A stretch of DNA of 64,000 nucleotides. It comes from Nosema muscidifuracis. Lineage: Eukaryota; Microsporidia; Nosematidae. The notes beneath the pieces are model-generated. The model saw nothing but the letters and a program-made list of their open reading frames with translations, was not told the DNA's origin and ran no database searches. The stretch lies in contig JAIOKI010000009.1 in assembly GCA_028335825.1 (NCBI GenBank), positions 124,001 through 188,000 of the forward strand, given 5' to 3'. Each line of letters begins with the position of its first letter. Position 1 is the first letter of the stretch. Shown in pieces: positions 19,035 to 29,737 of the stretch. The translations under genes and the position numbers were made by a program.

Positions 19035-19669
19035 ACAGATATTAAATCTAATTGTTGTATTAAAAGAGCCATATTTATTATTAATCTATTAAATTTAATA
19101 CATGGAAGTATAAAAATATAATTAATTTATACATAGAAATAAGATCAAGTATATTTATAAAATGGAAGTATAAAATATAAATATAATTAAATAAAAGTAT
19201 AAAATATAATTAATTATCATTTATAAATAAAATAAAAATAAGATCAAGTATATCAAATACATAAAAATAAAAGTATAAAATATAAATGTAATTAATTATC
19301 ATTTATAAATAAAATAAAAATAAAACCAAGTATATTAAATACATAAAAATAAAACCAAGTATATTAAATACATAAAAATAAAACCAAGTATATTAAATAC
19401 ATAAAAATACTATTAGTTATAATTTATACATAAAAATTATATTAAATTCTTCCTTTTTTTAAATAATAAAAAATATTAAAAGAATTTTTTAGCAATTACA
19501 TATGTTTTTTTTTGTGAGTCATATACATATTTTATATGTCAATAAATATTCTATAAAATTTATTATTCATAGCATAAGATTATTTGAAATTGATTTAATT
19601 AAATATTATTATAAAATTCATTTGAATGTTTTATATTTAATAATTAAATTATAAAATAAAATATTTATT
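19035..19669. repeat. Intergenic minisatellite
   Basis: From about 19080 to 19420, units containing AAACCAAGTATATTAAATAC and ATAAAAATAAA recur, the last three nearly identical. These lie between converging genes. No gene seen. Confidence 0.8.
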
Positions 19670-21151
19670 CTACTCATTGAAACATTTGCTCATAATTTTA
19701 CATTCTCCTCCATTACTTAATACAATCATATGATTCGGTTTGTATTTACATATGTTTTCTACACTAACTATCTCATTATTGTCATACACACTAAATTTAT
19801 TTAATCTTCCTTGGGATTCGAACCATAAAACTTGAGAAGACCCAATAATAATATCCATATCAACTAAACAAGCTGTCTTAATATTATTATTAGGTACAGA
19901 AAGTACTTTGATTTTGTTAAGTCCTTTATCATATACTGATACTTTATCCTTAAAAATTAGAATATAATAATTATCTTGTTTTTTTAATGATACAAGAACT
20001 CCTCTACTTATTTCTGACATCTCCATATTAATTTCATAATCATATAAATAAGTCCGAGTTAAATCTGATAAAATTAAACAATTTTCTGTAAAAGCAAATA
20101 GTTTTTGAATATTTCCACTTAAAATTTCTTCACGTTCGCATACTCCCTTAAAATTCCATTTTCTAAATATTCCTACTACGTCTAACGAATAAATACATTC
20201 TGATATATCAAAACAAGCTATTTTTTCAGCATGTCCTCTAAGATATCCTGCCATCTCAAACTTTACTTCTTTAATTAAATAACGAATAACCATTAGCTCA
20301 TTAGTATCAAAAGATGCTACTATCCATACAAAATCTTGATTATCTTTAACTCTCATTTGAGTTATTTGTTTTCCATTGGTTTCTACTATACACTCATTTT
20401 TCATAGTGTTACAATTAAAGGATCCAATTGTTCTATTCTCAAAAACATTAAACAAAATGTTACTTTCTTTAGATAATACAGAAAATAAAATATTTTTATC
20501 AGTCATCTTGAACGCAGTCATTTCTCTTAAAGAATAATTTTTATCAATAAAATGAGCGGGATCAGTTGAATTATCAAATATTTTTGGTGAAATTGGTTTC
20601 GTATTTGGGTCAAATCTATGATCAGGTCTTCCTACACCTTTCATAGGAGGAATAGAATCTTCATATCTATGTCGACCTTGCATTTGAATATTTCGAATTT
20701 CGGCTTGTTTTCTCGGATCTACATACATTGGTGGATGATCAGCAGGGGGACCATTGAAATATTGAGGTGGATAATACATATTAGGAGATTTATACATCTC
20801 ATTAGGATCCCTTTGCATATTATAATAAGGCATATGGTCCATTCTTCCCATCTGTTGATATCTTTTTTTTTCATTTTCAAGTTTAAGCATTATTCCTTCA
20901 ATTCTTGATAAATCACCTGGATTAGATGACATTCCACATCTAACATTAGATATTTCATGAAATGCTATATACCATTGTGATAAAGAAGGTGGGCCTTCTG
21001 ATAACTTCATATCATCGATATAAGCTTCACAAGCAAATGTCTTAGCAGTTTTTTCAAATTTTATTTTTACTAGATACTCGTACACAAGGATATTGAGTGT
21101 GTTAAGCACATTCTGGTCTTTCTTCTTAGGATTAAACACGTAATCTTTCAT
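19670..21151 (-). CDS. LisH / WD-like protein, possible transcriptional corepressor
   Basis: A 493-residue protein. Residues 13-65 form a LisH-type dimerisation region of the Flo8/LEUNIG/SSBP kind: LNILVYEYLVKIKFEKTAKTF, then PSLSQWYIAFHEI. Residues 95-185 are Met/Pro/Tyr-rich and disordered, and about 210-493 are beta-rich with degenerate WD-like repeats (LRGHAEKIACFDISECIYSL). This order recalls LEUNIG/Tup1-like corepressors. The WD signatures are weak, so the propeller is inferred. On the coding strand CACCCTTCA lies about 15 bp before ATG. Confidence 0.65.
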   Translation of the reverse strand: MKDYVFNPKKKDQNVLNTLNILVYEYLVKIKFEKTAKTFACEAYIDDMKLSEGPPSLSQWYIAFHEISNVRCGMSSNPGDLSRIEGIMLKLENEKKRYQQMGRMDHMPYYNMQRDPNEMYKSPNMYYPPQYFNGPPADHPPMYVDPRKQAEIRNIQMQGRHRYEDSIPPMKGVGRPDHRFDPNTKPISPKIFDNSTDPAHFIDKNYSLREMTAFKMTDKNILFSVLSKESNILFNVFENRTIGSFNCNTMKNECIVETNGKQITQMRVKDNQDFVWIVASFDTNELMVIRYLIKEVKFEMAGYLRGHAEKIACFDISECIYSLDVVGIFRKWNFKGVCEREEILSGNIQKLFAFTENCLILSDLTRTYLYDYEINMEMSEISRGVLVSLKKQDNYYILIFKDKVSVYDKGLNKIKVLSVPNNNIKTACLVDMDIIIGSSQVLWFESQGRLNKFSVYDNNEIVSVENICKYKPNHMIVLSNGGECKIMSKCFNE

Positions 21152-23176
21152 TAAATATTTTTTGAAGGGTGAATTTGTGTTTAAATAATGAATTTTTTAT
21201 AAATTTATTGGTAGAAAGAATTTAAAAATTTTATTACGTAAAAATTCTTTGGTGTTCACAATTAAAAAATAAATTGTTTGTTAAAAAAAATTATTTAAGA
21301 ACTAAATTTTCATTTTAAAAATTGTTGATTGACTTTCTACTTTGGTAATTAATCTTGATAGATTAAATTTAAATTAGGAAGATAAACTATTTTCGATGAA
21401 AATTTTGTATACGTTTTATTAAATAATTGAACATTTAATAAATTCTTAAAAATTAAATCAATACAGCTGTCAACCTAATCAAAATCAAAACTAAATTAAA
21501 AGGAAAACCGTCACGAACTTTTATAATAAACAAAAAAGTTTTTATAATATTAAATCTTATCAATGTTTTATTAAAGATTAGGTTTTGTTTAAATTTCATT
21601 TAATATTAGATTTAACCAAATGTCTCATTTTTCAAATATTTAATTAAAAAATCAATTAAGAAAGTCATATTTTGATATTTTACAATAAGAGTTACATTTA
21701 TTAAAGTCAAAAATGTTTTTAAGTATTAGATCATAAAACTTCTAAAGGTTTTTGTATTTGATAAATTGATTGGATTAAGATTCATTATATAGAAGATAAT
21801 TTTTAATTTATCTGAGGACTTTGTTTGTATTGCTTGATTTTTTGTAAAAATATTTATTAATGAAGTAATATGACTATTATTAAAAAATCAACAGAAAATT
21901 AATTAACAAATCAAAAAAATATGTTATATGATATATTACAAGATAATCTATCATTAATCTTTTAAATAATCTATTTCTACTATATAGAATAATTTTTAAA
22001 TCATTTGAACGTTTATTATAAATATTTTTTAATTGCTCTTATATCATATAAATTTTTATTATTTTATCTATGGATCTTCTATTATATAATTTTTTATTAT
22101 TCTATCTATGGATCTTCTTCTACTATGTAAATCCTTTTATTATTCTATCTATAGATCTTCTATCATAAATCCTTTTATTATTCTATCTATAGATCTTCTA
22201 TCATAAATCCTTTTATTATTCTATCTATAGATCTTCTATCATAAATACTTTTATTATTTTTAATTGCTCTTCTACTATATAAACATTAATTAATAAACTT
22301 AACAAATTTTTAACTACGGCTCTTCTTCTATATTAAATAACATTAACAATTACAATATATACTTAAATTATTAACATATAAATTATCAAATATACACTTA
22401 CATATTAAATAATATATTTTTGATAAATCAAAATATAACTTGTATAAAACTAAACTTAAGACTTTGAAAGTGTATTTTATTTTTTAAATGACTTGTTATA
22501 TATTTTGATTGAAAAAAAGTAAAAAAATATCCTCAAATTATTTACACCTGTCAAAAAAAATCAAATCTTTGAATGTTAATATTTTTAATTTATTGTAATT
22601 TGAAAATTGATATTTTTTATTAAATTTATGATATAGATTTCTGATTTTGTTTCTTGTAAATCAAATGTTAAACTTTTTAATTAATTCTTGAAAATTTGTT
22701 TGACATTTTTGACATTTCAAATTAACGATAAAATAATTTGAAGATATACTGAGCCATTTTAACTAATCAAATAAAATCTTATTGAAAATATTTTAAATAC
22801 CTTTTTATAATCAAATTTAAAAAATTCTTTACGTAATCTTAAATTCAATTTTATTATTTTATTTTCCATATTACATCTTAAATAATTTATAATGATGAAA
22901 TAATAAAAAACCTAGTAGTATTCTTAATTAATAACATGTATTAATAAAATGATTGAAAATTTTAAAAGTATCTGAAACATCAATAAATATTTAATTAATT
23001 TTTTTGGTCACAAATCAATTGATCAAGATAAAAATAGTTTCCATTAATTAATTTCCTACAAATAATCTTTAAATTGATTTTTTAACTTTATTATCAAATT
23101 TAGTTTACATATTTAAAACATAATCTATCACTTTTTATAATTTAATAAATAATCAAAAAACATTAGATAAATTTAT
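21152..23176. other. 2-kb intergenic region
   Basis: No ORF of note, tRNA or obvious RNA gene between the divergent LisH/WD and antiporter genes. A minisatellite at about 22060-22270 repeats TATCTATAGATCTTCTATCA with AATCCTTTTATTATTC four to five times; the unit contains the palindrome AGATCT. No CCC motif is close to the antiporter start. Confidence 0.6.
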
Positions 23177-24355
23177 ATGACAGATTTTTATACACAGATA
23201 CTCACTATATCCACATTCGTATTGATATTTACTCTAATATCTAAATTTATAAAAGATAAATTCTATCTTCCTGAATCTTTGGTATCCCTTATATTCGGTA
23301 TTTTAGTAGGAAAACATGTTCTACAAATTATACGTGTGAATCCTTACAGTTTATTTTTTATAGCAAGGATGATTTTATCAATACAGACTATGAACGTTTC
23401 ACTATCTCTACCTATGAAATATGTTAGTAAACATTCATCATCTATTTTAGTGGTAGTTCTAGTACTTGGTTGTATAAAATGTCTTTTTACTTTCCTTATA
23501 CTTTGTATATTCAAGTCTCTTAGTTTTACTGAATGCTGGCATCTTGCTTCTTCTTTAACTCCTACTGATCCTATACTTTGTTCTAGTATAATAAAAGGTA
23601 AATTAAAAATACCAAACAGGATTAGAAATTTATTATTATCAGAAAGTGGTATAAATGATGGACTAGGTATTATTTTATTATCAGTACCAAAGACCTCTAA
23701 TTTTGGAAATTTTTTTTATGACATTATTTTTCTCAAAATAATTTTATCTTCTGTATGTGGTTTACTTTTAGGATTCTTTGCTAAATCTTTTTATAAGTTC
23801 TGTTATAGAAAGTCTTTAATAGGAATGGATGCATTTGTTATTCATACTTTTTTATTAGTACTTGTTTCTATAGGACTTATGGAAATAGCAAAAGGATCAG
23901 AATTTATTTGTATATTTTTCTGTGGTATACAATTCTCTTCTGATGAGTTTATATCAATAGAATATGATAGAAATATGCAAGATACTGTTGATTTATTAAT
24001 ATCAACCTCATTTTTTGTTATATTTGGATCTACACTTGATTTCACTTTTAATTTAAAAGAAATTATTTCTGGATTATTTATTATATGTATAAGGAGACCT
24101 TTAATTTGTTATTTCTTATGTGATATTATAAAAGATTTAAGGAATAAGAAGGAAGGACTTTTTATAGGATGGTTTGGTCCTATAGGTGTAGGTGCTATTT
24201 ATTATAGTATGATGGTAGATTATCAATATGGTAGTAATTTGTATATGTATGCTAGTAAAATTGTATTTCTTAGTGTATGTGTTCATGGAATGACTGTATT
24301 AGTTTATAAAATGATTTGTAGAATATATAATGATCAAGAGATTATAGTCTTTTAA
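23177..24355 (+). CDS. Na+/H+ antiporter (CPA1, fungal Nha1/sod2 type)
   Basis: A membrane antiporter exchanging Na+ or K+ for H+, likely at the plasma membrane. The 392 residues are almost entirely the transport domain with about 12 hydrophobic segments. It has no cytosolic tail, whereas fungal Nha1 has a long one. Key motifs are SLVSLIFGILVGKH, LTPTDPILCSSII, and SESGINDGLGIIL, which holds the Asn-Asp ion-binding pair of CPA1. GWFGPIGVGAIYYSM corresponds to GHFGPIGVGAI in Nha1. The start ATG has no CCC motif nearby, unlike most neighbours, but the N-terminal helix begins directly after it. Confidence 0.9.
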   Translation: MTDFYTQILTISTFVLIFTLISKFIKDKFYLPESLVSLIFGILVGKHVLQIIRVNPYSLFFIARMILSIQTMNVSLSLPMKYVSKHSSSILVVVLVLGCIKCLFTFLILCIFKSLSFTECWHLASSLTPTDPILCSSIIKGKLKIPNRIRNLLLSESGINDGLGIILLSVPKTSNFGNFFYDIIFLKIILSSVCGLLLGFFAKSFYKFCYRKSLIGMDAFVIHTFLLVLVSIGLMEIAKGSEFICIFFCGIQFSSDEFISIEYDRNMQDTVDLLISTSFFVIFGSTLDFTFNLKEIISGLFIICIRRPLICYFLCDIIKDLRNKKEGLFIGWFGPIGVGAIYYSMMVDYQYGSNLYMYASKIVFLSVCVHGMTVLVYKMICRIYNDQEIIVF

Positions 24356-25223
24356 TCAAATAAATAAAAATAAAAGTTAAATTATTCAACGTATTTACAA
24401 ATCATTTTTAAAAAATATTATCATAAGAAAATAATCATTATGACATTTTTATAAGAGAATAGTCATTATGATATTTTTATAAGAGAATAATCATTATGAT
24501 ATTTTTATAAGAGAATAATCATTATGATATTTTTATTAGAGAATATTCATTATGATATTTTTATTAGAGAAAGTCATTTAATAATAGAATCTTCTTTCTA
24601 AAGGATTATTATAATGGAATCTTTTTTTAAGGATATTATTATAAAAGAATCATATAAAAAGTCATTTTAATATCTTACAAATATGCAATAGGTAAGAATT
24701 TTTATATAAAATAATAGAAGAGGTCTATAACTAGTTTTTAATAAATTTCTTTATCTTTAATTTTTTTTGTAATTTTTAATATTTTTAATAAATGTCAAAA
24801 ATATCAATAATAAAAAAAAGTTTATTATTAGATTAGATTGGGTCGAAAATATTTATAAATAAAAATTAGAAGTACAATTATTTATAAATTAATTATTTCT
24901 CCTTTTAAGATAACCAAGTTAATTAATAAATAATAAGTTTATATAATAAAAGTTCTATATTTAAAAGATTCATAAAATGAAATAATTAATTTATTAGGAA
25001 ATTCCAATTTCTTCTTATCTTTTTATATACTAAAGAATTTCCATTATAAATAATTTAAATGTCCATACTTACGAATCTATTTTATTTTCACTCTAATTAT
25101 TAATAATTAAGAATTTAAATGTTTATACTTACAAATCTATTTTATTTTCACTTCCATTATCTATAATTTAAATGTCCATACTTACGTAAGAAATCTATTT
25201 TATTTTCACTCCAATTTCCATTA
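24356..25223. repeat. Intergenic with two tandem arrays
   Basis: At about 24425-24565 a unit with AATAATCATTATGATATTTT recurs five times. From about 25040, diverged copies of the 3' part of the small minus-strand frame at 25224-25346 are stacked (see that entry). The remainder is AT-rich. Confidence 0.7.
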
Positions 25224-25290
25224 TTAAGAATTTAAATGTCCATACTTACGTAAGAAATCTATTTTACTTTCACTCCAATCTTCATTATTA
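25040..25290 (-). repeat. Tandem copies of the 3' end of a small gene
   Basis: About four units of ~55-70 bp carry AATCTATTTTATTTTCACT, a spacer, then AATTTAAATGTCCATACTTA. The right-most unit is the coding end of the frame at 25224-25346; the others are more diverged toward the left. This looks like serial duplication of a gene's 3' end. Confidence 0.7.
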
Positions 25291-25346
25291 AGTTCTAAAC
25301 TGTCTATAGTTGATAATAATTTCTTTATTAAATCTTTCTCATCCAT
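25224..25346 (-). CDS. Possible 40-codon gene
   Basis: A short frame reads MDEKDLIKKLLSTIDSLELN and continues NEDWSESKIDFLRKYGHLNS, acidic/amphipathic with a Trp and no membrane segment. The start is preceded on the coding strand by TTTTTATCC, a two-C version of the initiator. It is the proximal member of a tandem array of its own 3' part. No family is recognised. It could be a real small protein or chance; the balanced residue use favours a gene weakly. Confidence 0.4.
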   Translation of the reverse strand: MDEKDLIKKLLSTIDSLELNNEDWSESKIDFLRKYGHLNS

Positions 25347-25411
25347 GGATAAAAAAAAAAATAAAATTAATAAAAACATTTTAAGTATTTAAATTTATTC
25401 AACAACCAATC

Positions 25412-26011
25412 TCATGGTTTTTTATATTGTGTAAGTACTGGGTAAATATTCTCAAATGCTTGATAAATATCATCCCTAACTTTAGCACCTGTCAATACAA
25501 TCTTCCCACTTACAAAAATCAACAAGACGATTTTAGGTTTAACCATCCTATAAATCAATCCAGGAAAGAGTTCAGGCTCATAAGAACAATAATTTGAATG
25601 AGAATAAGCTAATCCTTCAAGTCTAATACTAAATTTAGTATCACAAGATGAGACTATATTTTGAATCTTAAAGTCATTAAAATCAGCATTAAATCCAAGT
25701 TTATTAATTATTTTTGAATATCTTTGAGCAGCAAGTTTAGATTGTTTTTCAGATTTTGCTCCTGTAATGACAACCTTCCCTGATGCAAAAATAAGAGCAG
25801 TGGTTTTCGGTTCACGAATTCTCATTATAACAGCAGCAAAACGTTTAGGATTGTATTCAGCATTACGTGCTCTTAATGCTATATTTTTAAGATCTAGTTT
25901 ACAATTTAAGTTTACTGTAGCTACTACATTTTGTAAAGTAGGAATTATTCCAGATTTATTTTCAGTTGGTGTGTCTATTATTCCTTCATAATTGTTAAAG
26001 TTTTCTTCCAT
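25412..26011 (-). CDS. TATA-binding protein
   Basis: General initiation factor used by RNA polymerases I, II and III. The two direct repeats of the saddle are clear in 199 residues: [20 protein letters not shown] ... [20 protein letters not shown] and [20 protein letters not shown] ... [20 protein letters not shown]. Paired phenylalanines of the DNA-kinking stirrups are present in the FASGK and FVSGK strands. The N-terminal extension is only about 20 residues. The start follows TAACCCCTCAAG. No odd residues were noticed. Confidence 0.98.
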   Translation of the reverse strand: MEENFNNYEGIIDTPTENKSGIIPTLQNVVATVNLNCKLDLKNIALRARNAEYNPKRFAAVIMRIREPKTTALIFASGKVVITGAKSEKQSKLAAQRYSKIINKLGFNADFNDFKIQNIVSSCDTKFSIRLEGLAYSHSNYCSYEPELFPGLIYRMVKPKIVLLIFVSGKIVLTGAKVRDDIYQAFENIYPVLTQYKKP

Positions 26012-26396
26012 CTTGAGGGGTTACTATTTATATAAAAAATATTTTTTTTTTTATTTTTGGGGTTGATTGGTAATAAACAAGACAAAATATAATTTGACCA
26101 GATAAAAAGATAATGTTTAAAAATAAGTTTAGTAAATATTTAACTTAAAATAAATGTATATTTTATAATATTTAATTTATAATATTTAACTTAAAATATT
26201 TAGTAAGATAGTGTATAAGTAAATTTATAAGTAAATATTTAATTTATAATAAAATAAATGTTAAGTAGAAAATAATTTATAATATATACTATTTTAAATA
26301 AAATATATAAGTAAATATTTATAATAAAATATTTATAATATGCTATTTAAAATAATCTACTTGATAAATAAATAATATTTATTTTTTAACCCTTTT
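26012..26396. other. Intergenic between divergent genes
   Basis: A 385-bp low-complexity spacer (ATTTATAATAAAATAAATG-type) between TBP and the RING gene. CCC motifs lie at both edges (GGGGTTA beside 26011; TTTTTTAACCCTTTT before 26397). No gene seen. Confidence 0.65.
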
Positions 26397-27368
26397 ATGA
26401 ATAAAGAATCCTTTGATTATGAAAATTTAAGATCTCAAACATTGACCTTACTTGAAAAATATAAATCAACTAAAAATAAAGATATGATATATGAAAAAAT
26501 ATCATATTTATGGAAAAATATTCCTACACCTTCTATTAGAAAAGAAAGTGATCTAAAAATTTCAAAATTAAAATATAAATATAGTACTGAAACTACAATG
26601 TATTTAATAATACACCATTTATTTGATACAGGAAATCAAGAAATTCTTAATACTTTTATAGAAGAGTATAAGGGAAAATATAAAGAATATTTAAAATCTT
26701 GTATAAATAACTATTTAGAATTTAATTGGTACATTAATATGATGGATAAAGGTAATTATTCATGTTTAGATAAATTTATTACACAGATAGGTGTATCAGA
26801 TGAAATAATATTTTATTATTCTATGTACAAGTTTGTATCAGAAACTGATAAATTAAAAAGTATAAGAGATTTAATTAAAAATACAAAACTTATTATAAAG
26901 AAATATTCAGAAGAATCTAAAAAATATTTAAAAACTTTAATAATACAAAATGATAATAAAGAAGAACTTATAAAAAAACTAAAGATTCTTTTTATTAAAG
27001 AATATTGTAAAATTAAAGATTTTGTAGATGGTAATTACCTTCCTATATTATTTGATCAAGGTTGTAAAGCTTTTAATTGTCTTTTAGAAAATAATTATAC
27101 ATTTAAAGATGAAGAAGATAAAAATCTACCTGTAGAAATAAAACTAGATAAAGATAGACAATTTCATTCTATATTTGTATGTCCAGTTATAAAAGAAGTT
27201 TGTGTAGATGATAATCCTGTACTTCTTGAATGTAATCATGTAATATCATTTAGTGCTTCTTATGTACTAAGCAAGTCTGGAACATCAGCTGTATTTAAAT
27301 GTCCTTATTGCCCTAGAATGACTAGAAATAGTAAAGTAGTAAAACTTCAGTTGTATGAAAAAATGTAA
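26397..27368 (+). CDS. Gid2/Rmd5-like RING subunit of a GID/CTLH ubiquitin ligase
   Basis: A 323-residue protein with a C-terminal degenerate RING of the RMND5/Gid2 type: FHSIFVCPVIKE, then DDNPVLLECNHVISFSASYV, LSKSG and VFKCPYCPRM. The usual second cysteine of the first pair is missing, as in Gid-type RINGs. The preceding ~255 residues are helical and stand where the LisH-CTLH-CRA part would be, but those motifs are not clear. GID/CTLH ligases mark metabolic enzymes and other substrates for degradation; the substrate here is unknown. The start follows TTAACCCTTTT. Other GID subunits are not in this window. Confidence 0.72.
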   Translation: MNKESFDYENLRSQTLTLLEKYKSTKNKDMIYEKISYLWKNIPTPSIRKESDLKISKLKYKYSTETTMYLIIHHLFDTGNQEILNTFIEEYKGKYKEYLKSCINNYLEFNWYINMMDKGNYSCLDKFITQIGVSDEIIFYYSMYKFVSETDKLKSIRDLIKNTKLIIKKYSEESKKYLKTLIIQNDNKEELIKKLKILFIKEYCKIKDFVDGNYLPILFDQGCKAFNCLLENNYTFKDEEDKNLPVEIKLDKDRQFHSIFVCPVIKEVCVDDNPVLLECNHVISFSASYVLSKSGTSAVFKCPYCPRMTRNSKVVKLQLYEKM

Positions 27369-27388
27369 ATAAATATTTTAAAAAAAAC

Positions 27389-27459
27389 GAACACAAGAGG
27401 ATTCGAACCCCTAACCTTCGGTTCCGAAGACCGATGCTCTGCCGTTGAGCTATGTGTCC
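27389..27459 (-). tRNA. tRNA-Arg (anticodon TCG)
   Basis: A 71-nt cloverleaf on the minus strand: acceptor GGACACA pairs with TGTGTTC (one G-T); D arm GCTC/GAGC; anticodon stem TCGGT/ACCGA with loop CTTCGGA; T arm AGGGG TTCGAAT CCTCT. Anticodon TCG reads CGA. No intron, and CCA is not encoded. Confidence 0.95.
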
Positions 27460-27780
27460 TTAAATTTCGAAAATATGGATTTATAGTTTCTATTTAAATT
27501 GTTACATTAAAATATGGATTTATGATTTCTATTTATTGTTACATAAATAAAGGATTTTGTTATATTATAAATTTATCTATTTAATTCTTTAATAGAATAT
27601 CTATTATAAAATTTATATATTTGATTTTCTAATAGACTGTTTATAACAAGGTTGTTATTTTATTTTTGTAAATTAATTTAAGGATCTTAATTATGTTTAT
27701 TATAAAATTTATATATATTAAAATAGCTAGTAGAATATTTATTAAAAAATTTTATAATAAACATTATTTAAAAAAATAAA
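27460..27780. other. Intergenic, left edge of the accessory island
   Basis: AT-rich, with two copies of AAAATATGGATTTAT and short repeats of ATAAAATTTATATATTTGAT. No gene seen. Confidence 0.55.
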
Positions 27781-28098
27781 TTAATTTTTAATATATTTAA
27801 GTTCTTCTTTAGTTAATACCGGTAATTTATGATCTCTTTTTGTATCAAATTTGTTATCTCTAAGATATTTATCAGCTACTTTAAAAGAATGATCTTTAGA
27901 ACTCAAACTTTTAAGATAATTGTATGGATTATCATCTTTTTTCTTAATATTTTCATAATAACTTTTCTCATTGGAGTATGTATGATCTTTATCTAAGTAG
28001 TGTCTTGTCGGTGTCTTTGAATAACTATGTTCTGATAGATATTTATTAGAAGAATATTTCGAACATATACTTAGAGATATAAATATAATAAAAAGCAT
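27781..28098 (-). CDS. Small secreted protein, family A copy 1
   Basis: A 105-residue protein of unknown family, paralogous to the gene at 29420-29737. Signal-peptide-like start MLFIIFISLSICSKY, then a polar, Lys/Tyr/Asp-rich mature part. Shared positions between copies include YISLSIC/FISLSIC, YLSEHSYSKT/ILSEHNYPKT, VADKYL/VADRYL and LPVLTKEEL/LPVLTKKDL. No transmembrane segment after the signal. ATG is directly preceded by AATAATCCC. An exported or host-facing role is inference from the signal peptide and restricted family. Confidence 0.72.
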   Translation of the reverse strand: MLFIIFISLSICSKYSSNKYLSEHSYSKTPTRHYLDKDHTYSNEKSYYENIKKKDDNPYNYLKSLSSKDHSFKVADKYLRDNKFDTKRDHKLPVLTKEELKYIKN

Positions 28099-29419
28099 GG
28101 GATTATTTAATATATTTTTTATATAGATAAATATGACGTCATTTTTTAAATATTAATTTTAATTTTGCAACATGAGTTCTTGTAAAAAAATTCATTTTTT
28201 TAAATCTTTTTATTAATTGTCGTTGACGTCATTCATCAAAAATTTTAACACAAAAAATATTTTTTAGATATAACATCAAGTTTTATTTTTCAGCAATGAC
28301 TAATTAATATTAGATATTTCAAACTAATTATTAAAATTAATTAATTATAGAAATGATTAATAAGATTCAAGTCTTACTAAACAAACCATTTCATAGATAA
28401 TAAATGTAGTGATAATATATTTATTTTTTAATTATTAAAAGAATATCTTTTCATTTGAATATTATAATTAAATTATGAGTCATATATTTTATATTTTAAA
28501 AAATTTTAAGTTCATTTGTTTTGATTATTAAATTTCTAATTTTAAGTAAATTTAAAATAAAGAATTTAAAAGTTTATATAAAAGACTCATTTTTAATTTA
28601 GTTAGATCAGTTTTTTTGTATTAAAAAAGTAATGTAAAAATTTAAATTGTATATTTTTACATTAAGATTGTACATTTCAGTCTATCTACTTTTAAATGAA
28701 ATTTTATAATTCAGTACATCTATTTTTTAATATAATCTTATAATTCAGTACATCTATTTTTCAATATAATTTTATAAATTAGTTACTTCTATTTTTAATA
28801 TAATTTAATAATTCAGTACATCTATTTTTTAATATAATTAAATCTTTTTAGGAGATAAAATCTTATTAGAATTCTAAGAGTATGTAATCCTTTAAATAAT
28901 AACATAATTAATATTTAGAAAATATAAATTAGAAGAATAACTCTATCAATTTTTTCTTAATATAAAACCCTATTATTTTACAATATGACTGATATATGCC
29001 TCTTCTTTAGATTGTTTAACTCTGTTAAGGTTTCCTTTTGCTCTCGTCTTAAAAATGACTTCAGAATTTTTTACTTAAACTTATAACATACATCTATATT
29101 TTTTTGTTTCCTCCTTCCCTTAGAATCTGCTTTTATCGGCCAGTTTCTAATCATTGCTATCATTCCAGTGAGTAAAGCGAGATTAAAGTTCCAAAGTATC
29201 TATTTTAAAAGTTCGATTACTAGCACATATTTAGATGTTACTGTAAGTAATTTAACGTTTTTTTACCCTTTTTAATAAAGAAATAATTAATTTAAACTAT
29301 TTATATTAAAAATTGAAATTTAACATTTTTTTAACCTCTAATGAAAATACATTATTTAATGAGAAAGCTTTAGATAGTATAATAGAATAAATATCAACAA
29401 TTTCAAAATAAAGAATTTA
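28099..29419. other. Intergenic holding a GC-richer noncoding block
   Basis: 1.3 kb without a coding gene. Repeats of CAGTACATCTATTTTTTAAT lie at about 28680-28830. The segment 28981-29255 stands out in composition and is listed separately. The rest is AT-rich. Confidence 0.6.
28981..29255. ncRNA. Candidate noncoding RNA gene, unidentified
   Basis: Bases 28981-29220 are about 31% G+C counted by eye, against about 17% in the preceding 28861-28920, yet no frame is open. Pyrimidine-rich stretches (CTCCTTCCCTT) and purine-rich ones are mixed, and there is no tandem repetition. On the plus strand a B-box-like AGTTCGATTAC (29209-29219) and a run of T at 29248-29254 could be Pol III signals. I compared it by memory with U1-U6, U3, SRP, RNase P and MRP RNAs and could not match any convincingly. 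The strand is not settled. Confidence 0.4.
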
Positions 29420-29737
29420 TTATCTTCTTAAAATTCTCAGATCTTTTTTAGTTAACACAGGCAATTCTTTAGTAGCATTGATTTTAGATTGATTTTCCAT
29501 AAGATACCTATCTGCTACATTAAAAGCTTCGTCGTTAATATCCATCTTATTAAGAAACTTAACCGGATCAGTTTCTGATTTATTTATTTGCTCGTAAAAA
29601 CCTTTCCCATTTGTGTATGTTATATTTTTATTCAAATTGTGTGTTGAAGATGTCTTCGGGTAATTATGTTCGGAAAGTATATCGTTTACTTTGAAATTAG
29701 TGCATATGCTTAGAGATATGTATATAATGAGTATCAT
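29420..29737 (-). CDS. Small secreted protein, family A copy 2
   Basis: A 105-residue paralogue of 27781-28098 with the same length and architecture: signal peptide MILIIYISLSIC, then a polar mature part ending TKELPVLTKKDLRILRR. Roughly a third to a half of positions agree, so the duplication is not recent. Unlike copy 1, no CCC motif directly precedes the ATG. Expression may differ, or the start signal may be degraded. Function unknown. Confidence 0.68.
   Translation of the reverse strand: MILIIYISLSICTNFKVNDILSEHNYPKTSSTHNLNKNITYTNGKGFYEQINKSETDPVKFLNKMDINDEAFNVADRYLMENQSKINATKELPVLTKKDLRILRR

Noticed and set aside
20618-20908. Plus-strand frame opposite the LisH/WD gene
   Set aside because: It is antisense to the Met/Pro-rich linker, with no initiator and no family resemblance.
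28981-29255. U3 snoRNA
   Set aside because: CCAGTGAGTAAAGCGA faintly recalls the U3 box B region, but I found no matching box C/C' or D.
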